From positions 62,001 through 126,000 of the forward strand of contig CABIXY010000006.1 of the NCBI GenBank assembly GCA_902362805.1: 64,000 bases of DNA. The letters run 5' to 3'. This document shows positions 23,662 through 31,945 of this stretch, piece by piece. The stretch comes from Eubacteriaceae bacterium. GTDB taxonomy: Bacteria; Bacillota; Clostridia; Peptostreptococcales; Anaerovoracaceae. Position numbers and translations under genes: made by a program. Numbering within the stretch: position 1 is the stretch's first letter; each line of letters begins with the position of its first letter. The notes beneath the pieces are model-generated. The model searched no databases. It was not told the DNA's origin and worked only from the letters and a program-made list of their open reading frames with translations.

Positions 23662-25041
23662 TTACGCGCTAACACTTCCCGCGTTTTCTTCTGCGATAAT
23701 CTTGTCGATTTCATCGACGATGCTCTCTTTGCCGAGAACCTTCCAGATGATGGCGCCGACGATGCCCCCGACTAGACATGGCACCAGCCAAGTGAGGCCG
23801 TACTGAGACAGCGGGATGGCATTGAAGAGATTATCGATGAAAGCAGGTCCTGCCGGAATCAGTCCGTTGGCGATGGCTACGCTGTATGCCTGGTAGAAGC
23901 CGACGATGATAGCCATCAGAACAGCGCCCTTCCATGCGCCGTCGTTAGGGATGAATTTTTTGAAGACACCCAAAACAGTCAAGGCGATGCACATAGGGAA
24001 CAATAGCATAAACAGCGGTCCAGATAACTTGATGACGAAGCTGACACCTGTGGATGCGACCAGCATGATGGCGATAGCCAGAATCAGAGCTGCCAACTTA
24101 TATGGAACCTTCTCTTTTGACAGCATAACCACCCAGTCTGCAGCAGTGGCAATCATGCCGGCTGCCGTGGTGAAGCAGGCAAAGATGATGGCCAGAGACA
24201 ATACGACGATACCGCCATATCCGGCCAGTTTTCTGATCAGGCCTACCAGCAATACCGTGTTGTCTGTATCTGGTGCGAACAGGTCTGTTCCTGTAGAACC
24301 CAGGTAGCAGAGACCTGCGTATACAACAAACAGGATGATGAAGGCTACCACGATGACATTGAACAAAATCTTCTTCTGCTCTTTACCAGGTTTGTAGCCT
24401 TTGGCGTTGAGCGTCGCGATGAAGATACCGCCGCATAGGATACCCGTTCCTACGTCTCCGGTGTTGATGGCCGTCAGGAAGGCATTGCTGAAGGAATTTT
24501 CTACGACCCCGCCCTTCGGACTGCCAATCGGATTGATGATGGTCAACACCACGATGATGAGCAGACAGATCAATAGAATCGGCGTAATGAATTTTCCGAT
24601 ATTGTCCATGACGCTGGATTTACTGCTGGCGAGCAGGAAAGAGATTCCAAAGAACACCAGGAGGAACACCCACTTTACTGCGGTGGACTGAATTGACGGG
24701 AAGATGCCGCAGAGACCGATTTCGTAAGCCACGCCGCCGCACCTTGGAATGGTTCCAAAGACGACGCCTAAGATTGCGACAGCCATGAAAGCCAAATGCA
24801 GTTTTGCATGAGCATGACGGCAGATATCTTCCAGATTGGTACCCACGTTGCCCACTGCAGCTACCGCTAACATCGGGAATAAAATACCGGAAAGGGTCAG
24901 ACCGATGATGGCTGGAAAGATGGCCGAACCGGATACCAGTCCGATTTGAGGCGGGAATACTAAGTTGCCTGCGCCGAAGAAAACGGCAAACATGGCGAAC
25001 CCTATGACTAAACTGTCTTTTAAGACGTTCTTACTATTCAT
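23662..25041 (-). CDS. brnQ: Branched-chain amino acid transporter, BrnQ family
   Basis: 459 residues from ATG 25041 with about 12 membrane helices. The N-terminus DSLVIGFAMFAVFFGAGNLV followed by FPPQIGL is the hallmark of LIVCS-family sodium-coupled leucine/isoleucine/valine carriers. ATG 25041 lies 6 nt after the stop of the upstream amidohydrolase gene, and its GAAAGGAAC ribosome site lies inside that gene's end; a TTG two codons earlier is an alternative start. The two genes therefore form a coupled operon in which the transporter may import the amino acid or derivative that the hydrolase handles. The downstream side is a repeat-rich gap. Confidence 0.93.
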   Translation of the reverse strand: MNSKNVLKDSLVIGFAMFAVFFGAGNLVFPPQIGLVSGSAIFPAIIGLTLSGILFPMLAVAAVGNVGTNLEDICRHAHAKLHLAFMAVAILGVVFGTIPRCGGVAYEIGLCGIFPSIQSTAVKWVFLLVFFGISFLLASSKSSVMDNIGKFITPILLICLLIIVVLTIINPIGSPKGGVVENSFSNAFLTAINTGDVGTGILCGGIFIATLNAKGYKPGKEQKKILFNVIVVAFIILFVVYAGLCYLGSTGTDLFAPDTDNTVLLVGLIRKLAGYGGIVVLSLAIIFACFTTAAGMIATAADWVVMLSKEKVPYKLAALILAIAIMLVASTGVSFVIKLSGPLFMLLFPMCIALTVLGVFKKFIPNDGAWKGAVLMAIIVGFYQAYSVAIANGLIPAGPAFIDNLFNAIPLSQYGLTWLVPCLVGGIVGAIIWKVLGKESIVDEIDKIIAEENAGSVSA

Positions 25042-25047
25042 AAACAA

Positions 25048-26655
25048 TTAGTTCCTTTCATAAATCATTTCCCCTGAGATATAGGTTTTGTCTACGCACA
25101 CTTTGTCGATGCCGTCTGCCGGTACGGACAGGATGTCATCGCTGAGCACGATAAAGTCTGCCTGATATCCAGGCTTCAATTCGCCGACACCCTTGAGGCC
25201 GGAGACTTTGGCACCGCTCTTCGTGTAAAGCTTGATAGCTGTTTCAATATCTACCTTCTGATCCTGACCACAGTCTGTGCCATCGTAAGCCTTTCTGGTG
25301 ACAGCCGCTTTGATGCAAGGGAACGGATCGGACGGCACTGCCCAGGAAGTAGCAGGGGCGTCAGTGGAAAAGCAGAGATTGACCCCGGCATCCAGCATTT
25401 TCTTTACTGGGTAGGTGGTTTTGGTTCTTTCAGGTCCCAGGTTCGTCAGGTAACTTTCAATTTCACAGTAGAGGAAAATCGGTTGCGTAGCAAAGCCAAA
25501 CCCTTTTTCTACTGTTTTGGCGATAGCCGCATCTGATGGTTCCGTTACATGCTCAAGGCGCAGATGGGGTGTATCGTCATCTGTCCATTTATCTTCTATG
25601 TAAGCTCTGTCTACAATTCTATCGATGGTCTTGCCACCCATGGCGTGCATGGAAAGCTGACAGTGGTTTTCTTTACAGAAAGCAATGGCTGTTTCCATGA
25701 CTTCATCGGAGCAGACAGAGATACCGTAGTCGTCGGTGGTTCCCAGATAAGGATGATTCATCCAGGCGGTTCTGCCGGAAACACTCCCGTCACCGATGAT
25801 TTTCAGACCGGAAGCCTGGATCTGCTGATCCTTGTTGAACTGTTCTTTAGTGATTTTGAAACTGTCGTCGTTCATGAAATTGTCCCACATGTAATAGATG
25901 CTGACTTTCTGTTTAAAACCTTTTGCAGCAGCTCTTGTGTAGTAGTCATAAGGATCGTTGTTATCCAGGAGTCCCATATCGCTGATGGATGTGACGCCCT
26001 GGGAGGATAACAGGTTACCCAGATCCAGCAGCTGATCGATGGTCTGGTCAAAGGTCAGATCAGGCATATAAGGCGTTACGAGATTTCTGGCGTTCTCACG
26101 CAGCACGCCGGTAGGTTCGCCATTTTCATCGCGGTCGATTTTGCCGCCCTGTGGATCTGGCGTATCTTTGGTGATGCCGGCTAGTTCCAGCGCTTTGCTG
26201 TTGACACATCTGATGTGACCGCAGGTACGGATGATGGAAACCGGTGCATCGCTGCAGCCTTTGTCCAGGTCGTATCTGTTTGGAGAACGTTTCTCGGCCA
26301 GCTTGCCTTCGTCGTAACCCCAGCCTTCAATCCACTGGTCTGCACTCTGCGTCTCTCTGACTGTGCGGATTCTGTCCGCCAGATCGGTGAGAGAATTTAC
26401 GTTTGGAGGCAGGGCCGAAATCTTTTTGCTGTAATCGGCAAGCATAATTGGATGCATGTGTGCATCGACAAATCCAGGTAAGACGCGTTTACCCTTTAAA
26501 TCAATTTTTTCAGAATAATCAGCAGGCATTTCGGATTCTTTGCCCACCCATGTAATAATACCGTTTTCTACTGCCATCGCGTCGGCATATAAATTGTGAT
26601 CGTCAGATGTAAATAGTCTGCCATTTACATAGACCGTTTTTTTGTTTGCGCTCAT
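25048..26655 (-). CDS. Metal-dependent amidohydrolase, YtcJ-like
   Basis: 535 residues of the amidohydrolase superfamily. The N-terminal composite beta domain ([25 protein letters not shown]) leads to the metal motif [12 protein letters not shown] near residue 65. Other elements are [38 protein letters not shown] with the late catalytic aspartate, and the C-terminal [19 protein letters not shown]. These match YtcJ/NfdA-type enzymes, which hydrolyse N-substituted formamides or amides; the actual substrate is unknown. It starts an operon with brnQ. AAAGGAG lies 14 nt before the ATG, a longer spacing than usual. Confidence 0.88.
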   Translation of the reverse strand: MSANKKTVYVNGRLFTSDDHNLYADAMAVENGIITWVGKESEMPADYSEKIDLKGKRVLPGFVDAHMHPIMLADYSKKISALPPNVNSLTDLADRIRTVRETQSADQWIEGWGYDEGKLAEKRSPNRYDLDKGCSDAPVSIIRTCGHIRCVNSKALELAGITKDTPDPQGGKIDRDENGEPTGVLRENARNLVTPYMPDLTFDQTIDQLLDLGNLLSSQGVTSISDMGLLDNNDPYDYYTRAAAKGFKQKVSIYYMWDNFMNDDSFKITKEQFNKDQQIQASGLKIIGDGSVSGRTAWMNHPYLGTTDDYGISVCSDEVMETAIAFCKENHCQLSMHAMGGKTIDRIVDRAYIEDKWTDDDTPHLRLEHVTEPSDAAIAKTVEKGFGFATQPIFLYCEIESYLTNLGPERTKTTYPVKKMLDAGVNLCFSTDAPATSWAVPSDPFPCIKAAVTRKAYDGTDCGQDQKVDIETAIKLYTKSGAKVSGLKGVGELKPGYQADFIVLSDDILSVPADGIDKVCVDKTYISGEMIYERN

Positions 26656-27214
26656 GTTAGTTTTTCACGCTCCTTTCACACGGTAAAGTACTGCAAGAGT
26701 TGTGCCATTTTCAGAAAATTAGAAATGAGCTATTTTTGGCACTTTGCCTTCCGACATTGTATGAAAAAAATTTGATAATATTATTTTTTTTTGAGATTAC
26801 TTGGAAATTTTTATCTGTAAGACTTTTTAATGTGATGAAACGTTTGGGTTCGCCATGTTTGACCAAGAAACAGATATTCACTTGCGCGAAAACAGAATTT
26901 CAAAGAAAAATTCGCCATGTTATAACCAAATTGTACATAGCAATTGCGCTACTCCCTTCGCAAAACATGGGAAAATCCAGTGATTTTACAATAACTCCCA
27001 AATAAGGCGCAAGTGGGTCTTTGGAAATCGAGGAAACATGGCGTTTTTTGCGGCAGGAAGGCAGATTTGCGCAAGGCAGATTTAGAAATCTAGAAAAACA
27101 TGGCGTTTTTTTTGCGGCAGGCATCTGCAGCTGGATTTGCTATCTCGCTGAACAGAACGTCATACCTGGGAGGCAGTTAAGGCAGCCGAGATGGCGACCG
27201 AGTATGATGCCACG
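26656..27214. other. Gene-free region with AAACATGGCG-type degenerate repeats
   Basis: Nearly 560 bp without a supported gene. Short related words recur in both orientations: CGCCATGTTT (26852), CGCCATGTTAT (26913), AAACATGGG (26963), AAACATGGCGTTTTTTGCGG (27037) and AACATGGCGTTTTTTTTGCGG (27099), the last two followed by CAGG. They suggest an eroded dispersed repeat. The first part must hold the promoter of the minus-strand amidohydrolase-brnQ operon. Confidence 0.5.
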
Positions 27215-27252
27215 AAAAAGGGGTTCCAACTAGTAGATCTAGTTGAAACCCC
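27215..27252 (-). terminator. Terminator of the PfkB operon
   Basis: Read on the minus strand, GGGGTTTCAACTA pairs with TAGTTGGAACCCC across a short loop and is followed by TTTTT. It sits 9 nt beyond the kinase stop codon. Confidence 0.9.
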
Positions 27253-27260
27253 AGGCAATC

Positions 27261-28157
27261 TTATATTGTAATGGCTAATTCTTCGCGGCTGAGGGTGGCG
27301 CCTTTCTTACCCACCACCAGGGAAGAAACCGCATTGGCTGTTTTGATGGCCTCATAGATTGACTTGCCCTTGGCCAGGCAGGCCATAACGGTGCCGATAT
27401 GGGAGTCGCCGGCGCCGATGGTGTCGACTACTTTTTCTGCTCTGACAGGTGGAACATGAATAAACTCGTCTCCATCATAATAATAGGCGCCTTCTGCACC
27501 GTGAGTGACAATGACTGTATTTCCGGTCAGAGCGTAAAGGGCTCTGGCCCCCTCCTCTAGAGATGCTGCGCCGGTAAATCCGCAGAGTTCATCTTCGTTG
27601 AGGTGGACAATGGGATGCAGGGCAAAGATTCTATCCATCAAAGATCGGTCGATGAAACAGATGCGCGGTCCAGGCGCGAAGAATACCGGAATGGTGCTGT
27701 TGGCTTCCAGAAAGTCCACGATGGTGCCGCCGGTCTTGTCCTCTATTTCCAGGCCGCAGATGTAGATGCTGCTGACCTTTTCCATCTTGAGGGTGTCGAA
27801 CCATTCTTTATAAAAAAGATATTCCGCTCCGTGATCACAGACGAAAGTCCGTTCGCCGCCTTCTTCGACAAAACAGTAGCAGCAGCCGTTGGCTTGATCG
27901 GGGGTAGGCATAGGTGACGCCAGTCCCTTTACCGCCAGCTGATTTCTGACAAAGTCTCCGTAAAGCCCTGTACCTACAGGTGAGAAGAGCCTGTAAGGGA
28001 CGTTAAAGAGGTGGATCATATTGGAAACGTTGTATGCGCAGCCTCCCAGAGACATCTCCTGTGAGATGACGTTGACGTCGCCGGAAGTTGTTGGCAGATG
28101 ATCCAGATTGATGATGATGTCGGCTACGGTAGAGCCGATGAGCAAAATTTTCTTCAT
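27261..28157 (-). CDS. PfkB family carbohydrate/nucleoside kinase
   Basis: 298 residues from ATG 28157; a TTG two codons earlier has better spacing to AAAAGG and could be the true start. Ribokinase-family motifs are present: MKKILLIGSTVADIIINLDH at the N-terminus, SLGGCAYNVSNM (sugar-binding glycines), and DTIGAGDSHIGTVMA near residue 250 with the catalytic aspartate and anion hole. The substrate specificity cannot be assigned. The gene follows the ferredoxin-domain protein by 33 nt in the same direction, so they are probably co-transcribed, although their functions are not obviously linked. A strong terminator follows. Confidence 0.87.
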   Translation of the reverse strand: MKKILLIGSTVADIIINLDHLPTTSGDVNVISQEMSLGGCAYNVSNMIHLFNVPYRLFSPVGTGLYGDFVRNQLAVKGLASPMPTPDQANGCCYCFVEEGGERTFVCDHGAEYLFYKEWFDTLKMEKVSSIYICGLEIEDKTGGTIVDFLEANSTIPVFFAPGPRICFIDRSLMDRIFALHPIVHLNEDELCGFTGAASLEEGARALYALTGNTVIVTHGAEGAYYYDGDEFIHVPPVRAEKVVDTIGAGDSHIGTVMACLAKGKSIYEAIKTANAVSSLVVGKKGATLSREELAITI

Positions 28158-28190
28158 TGACAAGTACGACCTTTTCTTAGAATGATTGTC

Positions 28191-28883
28191 TTAAATTTTA
28201 CCACCATCTGTGGAAATAGTCACTACCTGAAGGACAAGTTTTTTTCCGCTTGCATCGACGGCGCGTCTGACGGCCATTTCCAGACCGCCGCAGCAAGGCA
28301 CCTCCATGCGCGTTACCGTGACTGAGCGGATGTCATTCTGCCGGAAGATCTCTGCTAACTTCTCGGTGTAGTCCACATCGTCTAGTTTTGGACAGCCGAT
28401 CAAAGTGACCCGCCCTGCGATAAAATCTTGGTGAAAGGCGGCATAAGCGTAAGCCGTGCAGTCTGCTGCGATGAGAAGGTCTGCTCCGTCAAAATATCCG
28501 GCCCTGACTGGTGCCAATTTGATCTGTACCGGCCAGTTGGCCAGCTGTGACGGTATTTCCTGACTGGCGGCTTGAGCAGCCTGCGGATGCAGAGCTTTGG
28601 CTGCTGCACCGGGACAGCTGCAGGCGCGCTCTTCTGCCAATGCCCTCGCTGCCATGTTGGCTTTGACGGCAGCTTCGTCGTAGGCGGCAGCTTCTCTTTC
28701 TACAAAAGTGATGGCATCAGTGGGGCAGGTTGGCAGACAGTCACCGAGGCCGTCGCAGTAGTCGTCCCGCAGCAGCGTTGCTTTACCGTTCAACATGCCG
28801 ATGGCACCCTCGTGACAGGCCGCGGCACATGCGCCGCAGCCATTGCATTTCTCTTCGTCTATGTGTATTATTCTTCTAATCAT
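28191..28883 (-). CDS. Two-cluster ferredoxin-domain protein
   Basis: 230 residues. The N-terminal 2x[4Fe-4S] ferredoxin domain shows CNGCGACAAACHEGA and CDGLGDCLPTCPTDA, the second with a slightly unusual first spacing. The C-terminal part (about 105-230) contains IAADCTAYAYAAFH, LIGCPKLDD and MEVPCCGGLEMAVRRAV, a conserved cysteine-bearing domain found with such ferredoxins in anaerobes. It probably transfers electrons or senses redox state. It is divergent from a Crp/Fnr regulator, the arrangement seen for Hcp/nitrosative-stress ferredoxin genes in Clostridia; that link is inference. No good ribosome site other than AGAGGTAAG is visible. Confidence 0.85.
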   Translation of the reverse strand: MIRRIIHIDEEKCNGCGACAAACHEGAIGMLNGKATLLRDDYCDGLGDCLPTCPTDAITFVEREAAAYDEAAVKANMAARALAEERACSCPGAAAKALHPQAAQAASQEIPSQLANWPVQIKLAPVRAGYFDGADLLIAADCTAYAYAAFHQDFIAGRVTLIGCPKLDDVDYTEKLAEIFRQNDIRSVTVTRMEVPCCGGLEMAVRRAVDASGKKLVLQVVTISTDGGKI

Positions 28884-28976
28884 TTTACTTACCTCTGTTT
28901 TTCTTGACTTTTATAGTCTGATTATAATACAATGGAAAATATATTTCCGTTGCTTCTGCAACGTAAAGGAGAAAAA

Positions 28977-29639
28977 ATGAAAAAAATATGTGATGCCATG
29001 AAAAAATCAGTTCTTTTTTTGGGGATCAAAGAAGAAGATCTTGAACGTGTTATCAGTTGTTTTGACGTAAAGCTGTCTCATTACGACAGGGATCAATTCG
29101 TCGTTCACCAGGGAGAGCGGGCAAAGGGAGTCGGTCTGGTGATCAGTGGACAGCTTCACATCATCAGAGAAGACTTTCTCGGAAATCGAGAGATTTTGAC
29201 GGAAGTGGGACCAGGCGATATCTTTGACGAAGTCTATGCAGTATTGGCTGAGGAGTATCAGAGCATCGCTGTCGTGGCGGTACAGCAGGCCGAAGTTGCA
29301 TTTTTTTCTATGGAGAAGATGCTGACGACTTGCTCATCAAATTGTGATTTTCATAATATAATTATCAAGAATATGCTGCGTGCCATGGCACAGAAGAATC
29401 TGATGCTGACTAGAAAGATGGCGCATTTGTCCCGAAAGTCTATCAGAGAGAAACTGGTTTCTTACCTTTCAGATGAGAGCAGCCGGCAAGGGAAGCGGGA
29501 ACTCATCATTCCTTTTAATCGGCAGCAGCTGGCAGATTATCTGTCGGTGGAGCGAAGCGCTTTGTCGAGAGAACTTTCCAAGATGAAAGACGAAGGGCTG
29601 ATCGAATTTTACAAGAATCAATTTATACTATATAATTAG
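28977..29639 (+). CDS. Crp/Fnr family transcriptional regulator
   Basis: 220 residues from ATG 28977, which has AAAGGAG upstream. The earlier in-frame ATG at 28932 lies only 4 nt beyond a TATAAT minus-10 element and so is unlikely to be translated. It has an N-terminal cyclic-nucleotide-binding-like beta barrel (DRDQFVVHQGERAKGVGLVI, GPGDIFDEVYAV) and a C-terminal helix-turn-helix (FNRQQLADYLSVERSALSRE). No N-terminal cysteine cluster of FNR type is present. It is divergent from the ferredoxin-domain gene, its likely target, and is followed after 25 nt by a TetR-family gene. Confidence 0.92.
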   Translation: MKKICDAMKKSVLFLGIKEEDLERVISCFDVKLSHYDRDQFVVHQGERAKGVGLVISGQLHIIREDFLGNREILTEVGPGDIFDEVYAVLAEEYQSIAVVAVQQAEVAFFSMEKMLTTCSSNCDFHNIIIKNMLRAMAQKNLMLTRKMAHLSRKSIREKLVSYLSDESSRQGKRELIIPFNRQQLADYLSVERSALSRELSKMKDEGLIEFYKNQFILYN

Positions 29640-29664
29640 ATGTAAGAGATGGGAGGAAGCGATT

Positions 29665-30219
29665 ATGTCTCTTTTGACAGAAAAAGCATTGGCAGCATCC
29701 CTTAAGAAGCTGCTGGAAAAGAAAACTTTGGATAAGATTACGGTAAAGGATATCACCGACGACTGCGGGGTCAACAGGCAGACCTTTTATTATCACTTTC
29801 ACGATGTCTACGACCTGGTGGAGTGGATCTTTACAGAAGAAGCAAAGAAGTTCATGAACGATTGCGTAGAAGGCAGGGATTGGAAAGAGAGCATAGAAGC
29901 GCTGATGAACCGTCTGCTCAGTGATAAAGCCTTTATTATGAATACTTTTTATTCGGTAAACCGCAGGCAGCTCGAGAAATTCATGCAGAATCTTGCCAGA
30001 CCGGCTATTGCTGACATTGCCCAGACCTTTGCAGAGGGAAAGTGCATCGAAAAGGAAGATCTGGATTTCGTGGTCAACGTATTTACCTTTGGCCTGGTAG
30101 GCATTATCACAGAGTGGGTTTCTGACGGTATGAGCGAGGAATATAAAGGCAGCATTAATAAGTTCTTTCTGGTGATTGACGGAACGATGGAAGGAACGCT
30201 GGAGAAGTTCGCTAAATAG
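29665..30219 (+). CDS. TetR/AcrR family regulator, DhaS-like
   Basis: 184 residues. The N-terminal helix-turn-helix (LTEKALAASLKKLLEKKTLD, then ITVKDITDDCGVNRQTFYYH FHD pattern) is typical of TetR proteins of the DhaS branch; the C-terminal half is a helical ligand-binding domain (FLVIDGTMEGTLEKF near the end). The ATG follows GGGAGG. It may be co-transcribed with the Crp/Fnr gene. The downstream radical-SAM-like gene has its own possible ECF-type promoter. The ligand is unknown. Confidence 0.88.
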   Translation: MSLLTEKALAASLKKLLEKKTLDKITVKDITDDCGVNRQTFYYHFHDVYDLVEWIFTEEAKKFMNDCVEGRDWKESIEALMNRLLSDKAFIMNTFYSVNRRQLEKFMQNLARPAIADIAQTFAEGKCIEKEDLDFVVNVFTFGLVGIITEWVSDGMSEEYKGSINKFFLVIDGTMEGTLEKFAK

Positions 30220-30260
30220 GATTTATGCATCTGTAAGAATTTTATACAATCAACTAGGCG

Positions 30261-30305
30261 TGTCACAAAATGTTGCACGTCTTTTTCTTTGTCTATTGAG
30301 GAAAG
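30261..30305 (+). promoter_or_regulatory. Possible ECF-type promoter, fourth copy
   Basis: TGTCACAAAAT (30261) is followed after a CTTTTTCTTTG stretch by GTCTATTGAGGAAAGA, similar in order and length to the motifs at 17833 and 20691 but with a different minus-10 core. It lies about 100 bp upstream of the radical-SAM-like gene. If real, it would extend the local sigma regulon by 10 kb. Confidence 0.35.
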
Positions 30306-30361
30306 ATTTACTTGCTAATATGATGAGGTAATAATAGGAGAAGAATGAGGAGTAGGATGAT

Positions 30362-31417
30362 ATGAGTGTGGGACGAGAATTAAAAAAATTAGGGATGAAA
30401 GCTGCCTACCATTACCTTGATAGGGATCCTGAGACGAATATGCCGAAGCTGATGGAATGGGTGGACAAATTTGTCAGAGATGACGTTTTGACCGTGCAGA
30501 GAGACGTGTTTAGAAAGATCATTGCGGAAAAAGACAGCAACTGGTATCGTCTGCTAGCTAGTTTGTGGCAGGATATAGACGATGATGTCCGAAAGGTCTT
30601 ATTCGAAAATCTTGTTATCAATGCCAATGCTTTGGCGGCGATACAGGCAAGGGAGTCGACAGTAAAATACCAGTGCAACATTCCCTGGGTCATTGCCCTG
30701 GATATGGGACGGGAAGGGGATGGAGAAATTCTTTCTTTCGACGATTTGGACGGCATCATAGAGCAGGCGAAGGATTTAGGGACGTTTATGTTCTTACTGA
30801 CCGGCAGAGAACCGCTTGTACGCAAGGAAGAGGTTGTCGCCCTCTGCAACAAGCATACAGACTGCCAGTTCATGGCTTTTACAGACGGTCTGCTAATTGA
30901 CGAAGATTTTGCAGTGCAGGCACTGCGGGTGAAGAACTTTATTCCGGCTATCCGCGTATATGCTGCGGCAGACGACAAAAAGCTGGACGACGTCTTTGCT
31001 ATTCTCAGAACAAAAAAACTGCCTTATGGGGAGTACTGCATGTATGACAAATCGAATGCGGAACGGTTTGCCCGGGAGGCGTTTTTTGACGATGCCATTG
31101 AGCGGGGAGCAAAATTCTGCTGGTTTTTCTCGTCTCTGGCGGAGTCTGAGGACCAAGTTTACCAGCAGATTAAAAAATACCGTGAGTCAAAAACGCTGCT
31201 CACCATCAACTTCTGTAAAGACGAGGCGATGACTGGTGGCTGCATTGCCGGTAAGTATTATTGCAGCGTCAGCACGGACGGCAGAATCAAGCCGTGCAGT
31301 TTTTTGCCGTGCAGCGGGATGAATCTAAAAGAAAACTCCCTGCTGGCCGCGTATCGGTCGGACTGCTTCATGGAATACTACCACTGTGATTTGAAGTGCA
31401 GGGGAGTTTTTGAATGA
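30362..31417 (+). CDS. Radical-SAM/SPASM-family protein lacking the CxxxCxxC loop
   Basis: 351 residues. From about residue 100 the protein follows a known radical-SAM family: PWVIALDMG, then LSFDDLDGIIEQAKDLGTFM, TGREPLVRKEEVVALCNKHT, CQFMAFTDGLLIDEDFA, and a C-terminal SPASM-like GGCIAGKYYCSVSTDGRIKP with CSFLPCSGMN. In active members the segment after LD-P carries CNLxCxxCW for the [4Fe-4S] cluster and SAM; here only GREGDGEI remains, an in-frame loss of about a dozen residues, and the GGEP SAM motif reads GREP. Classical radical-SAM chemistry therefore seems impossible. Flanking motifs and the SPASM cysteines are intact, suggesting a retained binding or scaffold role. The ATG follows GAGGAGTAGGATGAT. 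Confidence 0.85.
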   Translation: MSVGRELKKLGMKAAYHYLDRDPETNMPKLMEWVDKFVRDDVLTVQRDVFRKIIAEKDSNWYRLLASLWQDIDDDVRKVLFENLVINANALAAIQARESTVKYQCNIPWVIALDMGREGDGEILSFDDLDGIIEQAKDLGTFMFLLTGREPLVRKEEVVALCNKHTDCQFMAFTDGLLIDEDFAVQALRVKNFIPAIRVYAAADDKKLDDVFAILRTKKLPYGEYCMYDKSNAERFAREAFFDDAIERGAKFCWFFSSLAESEDQVYQQIKKYRESKTLLTINFCKDEAMTGGCIAGKYYCSVSTDGRIKPCSFLPCSGMNLKENSLLAAYRSDCFMEYYHCDLKCRGVFE

Positions 31418-31464
31418 TAATTATAATCTTGGTGATTACAGCAGGTACCAGTTCCTAAATCGTT

Positions 31465-31512
31465 AAAAACGCTGAGATGGCACAATTGCCGTTCTCAGCG
31501 TTTGATTTTTTA
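31465..31512. terminator. Bidirectional terminator
   Basis: AAACGCTGAGA (31467-31477) pairs with TCTCAGCGTTT (31493-31503), followed by GATTTTTT on the plus side and preceded by A-rich sequence that gives T residues on the minus side. It separates convergent genes. Confidence 0.85.
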
Positions 31513-31520
31513 GTATCGGT

Positions 31521-31934
31521 CTAGTCCTCTTTTTTATCGAAAAGAAGTTCTTCTGCGATGGCGACAGCATCTTCGATGCAGCCGTTGCAGCTTCTGAGGA
31601 CTTCGCCGCCGTCCATGCCTTTGATTTCACGGCAGATGGTGGATTTGTTCATGGCAAGAAATCTGTTGGTGGCTTCCTTCATCAGCTTATAGCACTGGCT
31701 TTTGGATTTCGGTTTGTCCAGACTGCCGTCAGACTGTTTCATGCCGATGACCATGGCCATGCCGGATACTGCTCCGCAGGTACTGAACGTACCCATGCCG
31801 CCGCCGAAGGCTTCTGAGAGTCTGAATGCTGTCTCAAGGTCGGTACCCAGTTCTTCGCAGAAAGGGCAGACTACAGACTGGGCACAGTTGTAGCCTTTTC
31901 CGTGGAGTTCGATTGCTTGTTCTTTTCTGTTCAT
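31521..31934 (-). CDS. C_GCAxxG_C_C family putative redox protein
   Basis: 137 residues. The family cysteines are all visible: GYNCAQSVVCPFCEELG at the N-terminus, GGGMGTFSTCGAVSGMAMVI (the GCAxxG-like motif) in the middle, then a lone cysteine SQCYKLMKEA, CREIKGMDGG and SCNGCIEDAVAIAEELLF. Members are small cytoplasmic proteins thought to bind metals or Fe-S and act in redox reactions, often near oxidoreductases. The ATG follows GAGGTGAAATAA. It lies 11 nt after the end of the acyltransferase-like gene on the same strand, so the pair is an operon. Confidence 0.9.
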   Translation of the reverse strand: MNRKEQAIELHGKGYNCAQSVVCPFCEELGTDLETAFRLSEAFGGGMGTFSTCGAVSGMAMVIGMKQSDGSLDKPKSKSQCYKLMKEATNRFLAMNKSTICREIKGMDGGEVLRSCNGCIEDAVAIAEELLFDKKED

Positions 31935-31945
31935 TTATTTCACCT

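Noticed and set aside
23387..23775. Several overlapping open frames across the GCGGAGCGC repeats
   Set aside because: They exist in both strands because the repeat is GC-rich and stop-poor; none has a start signal.
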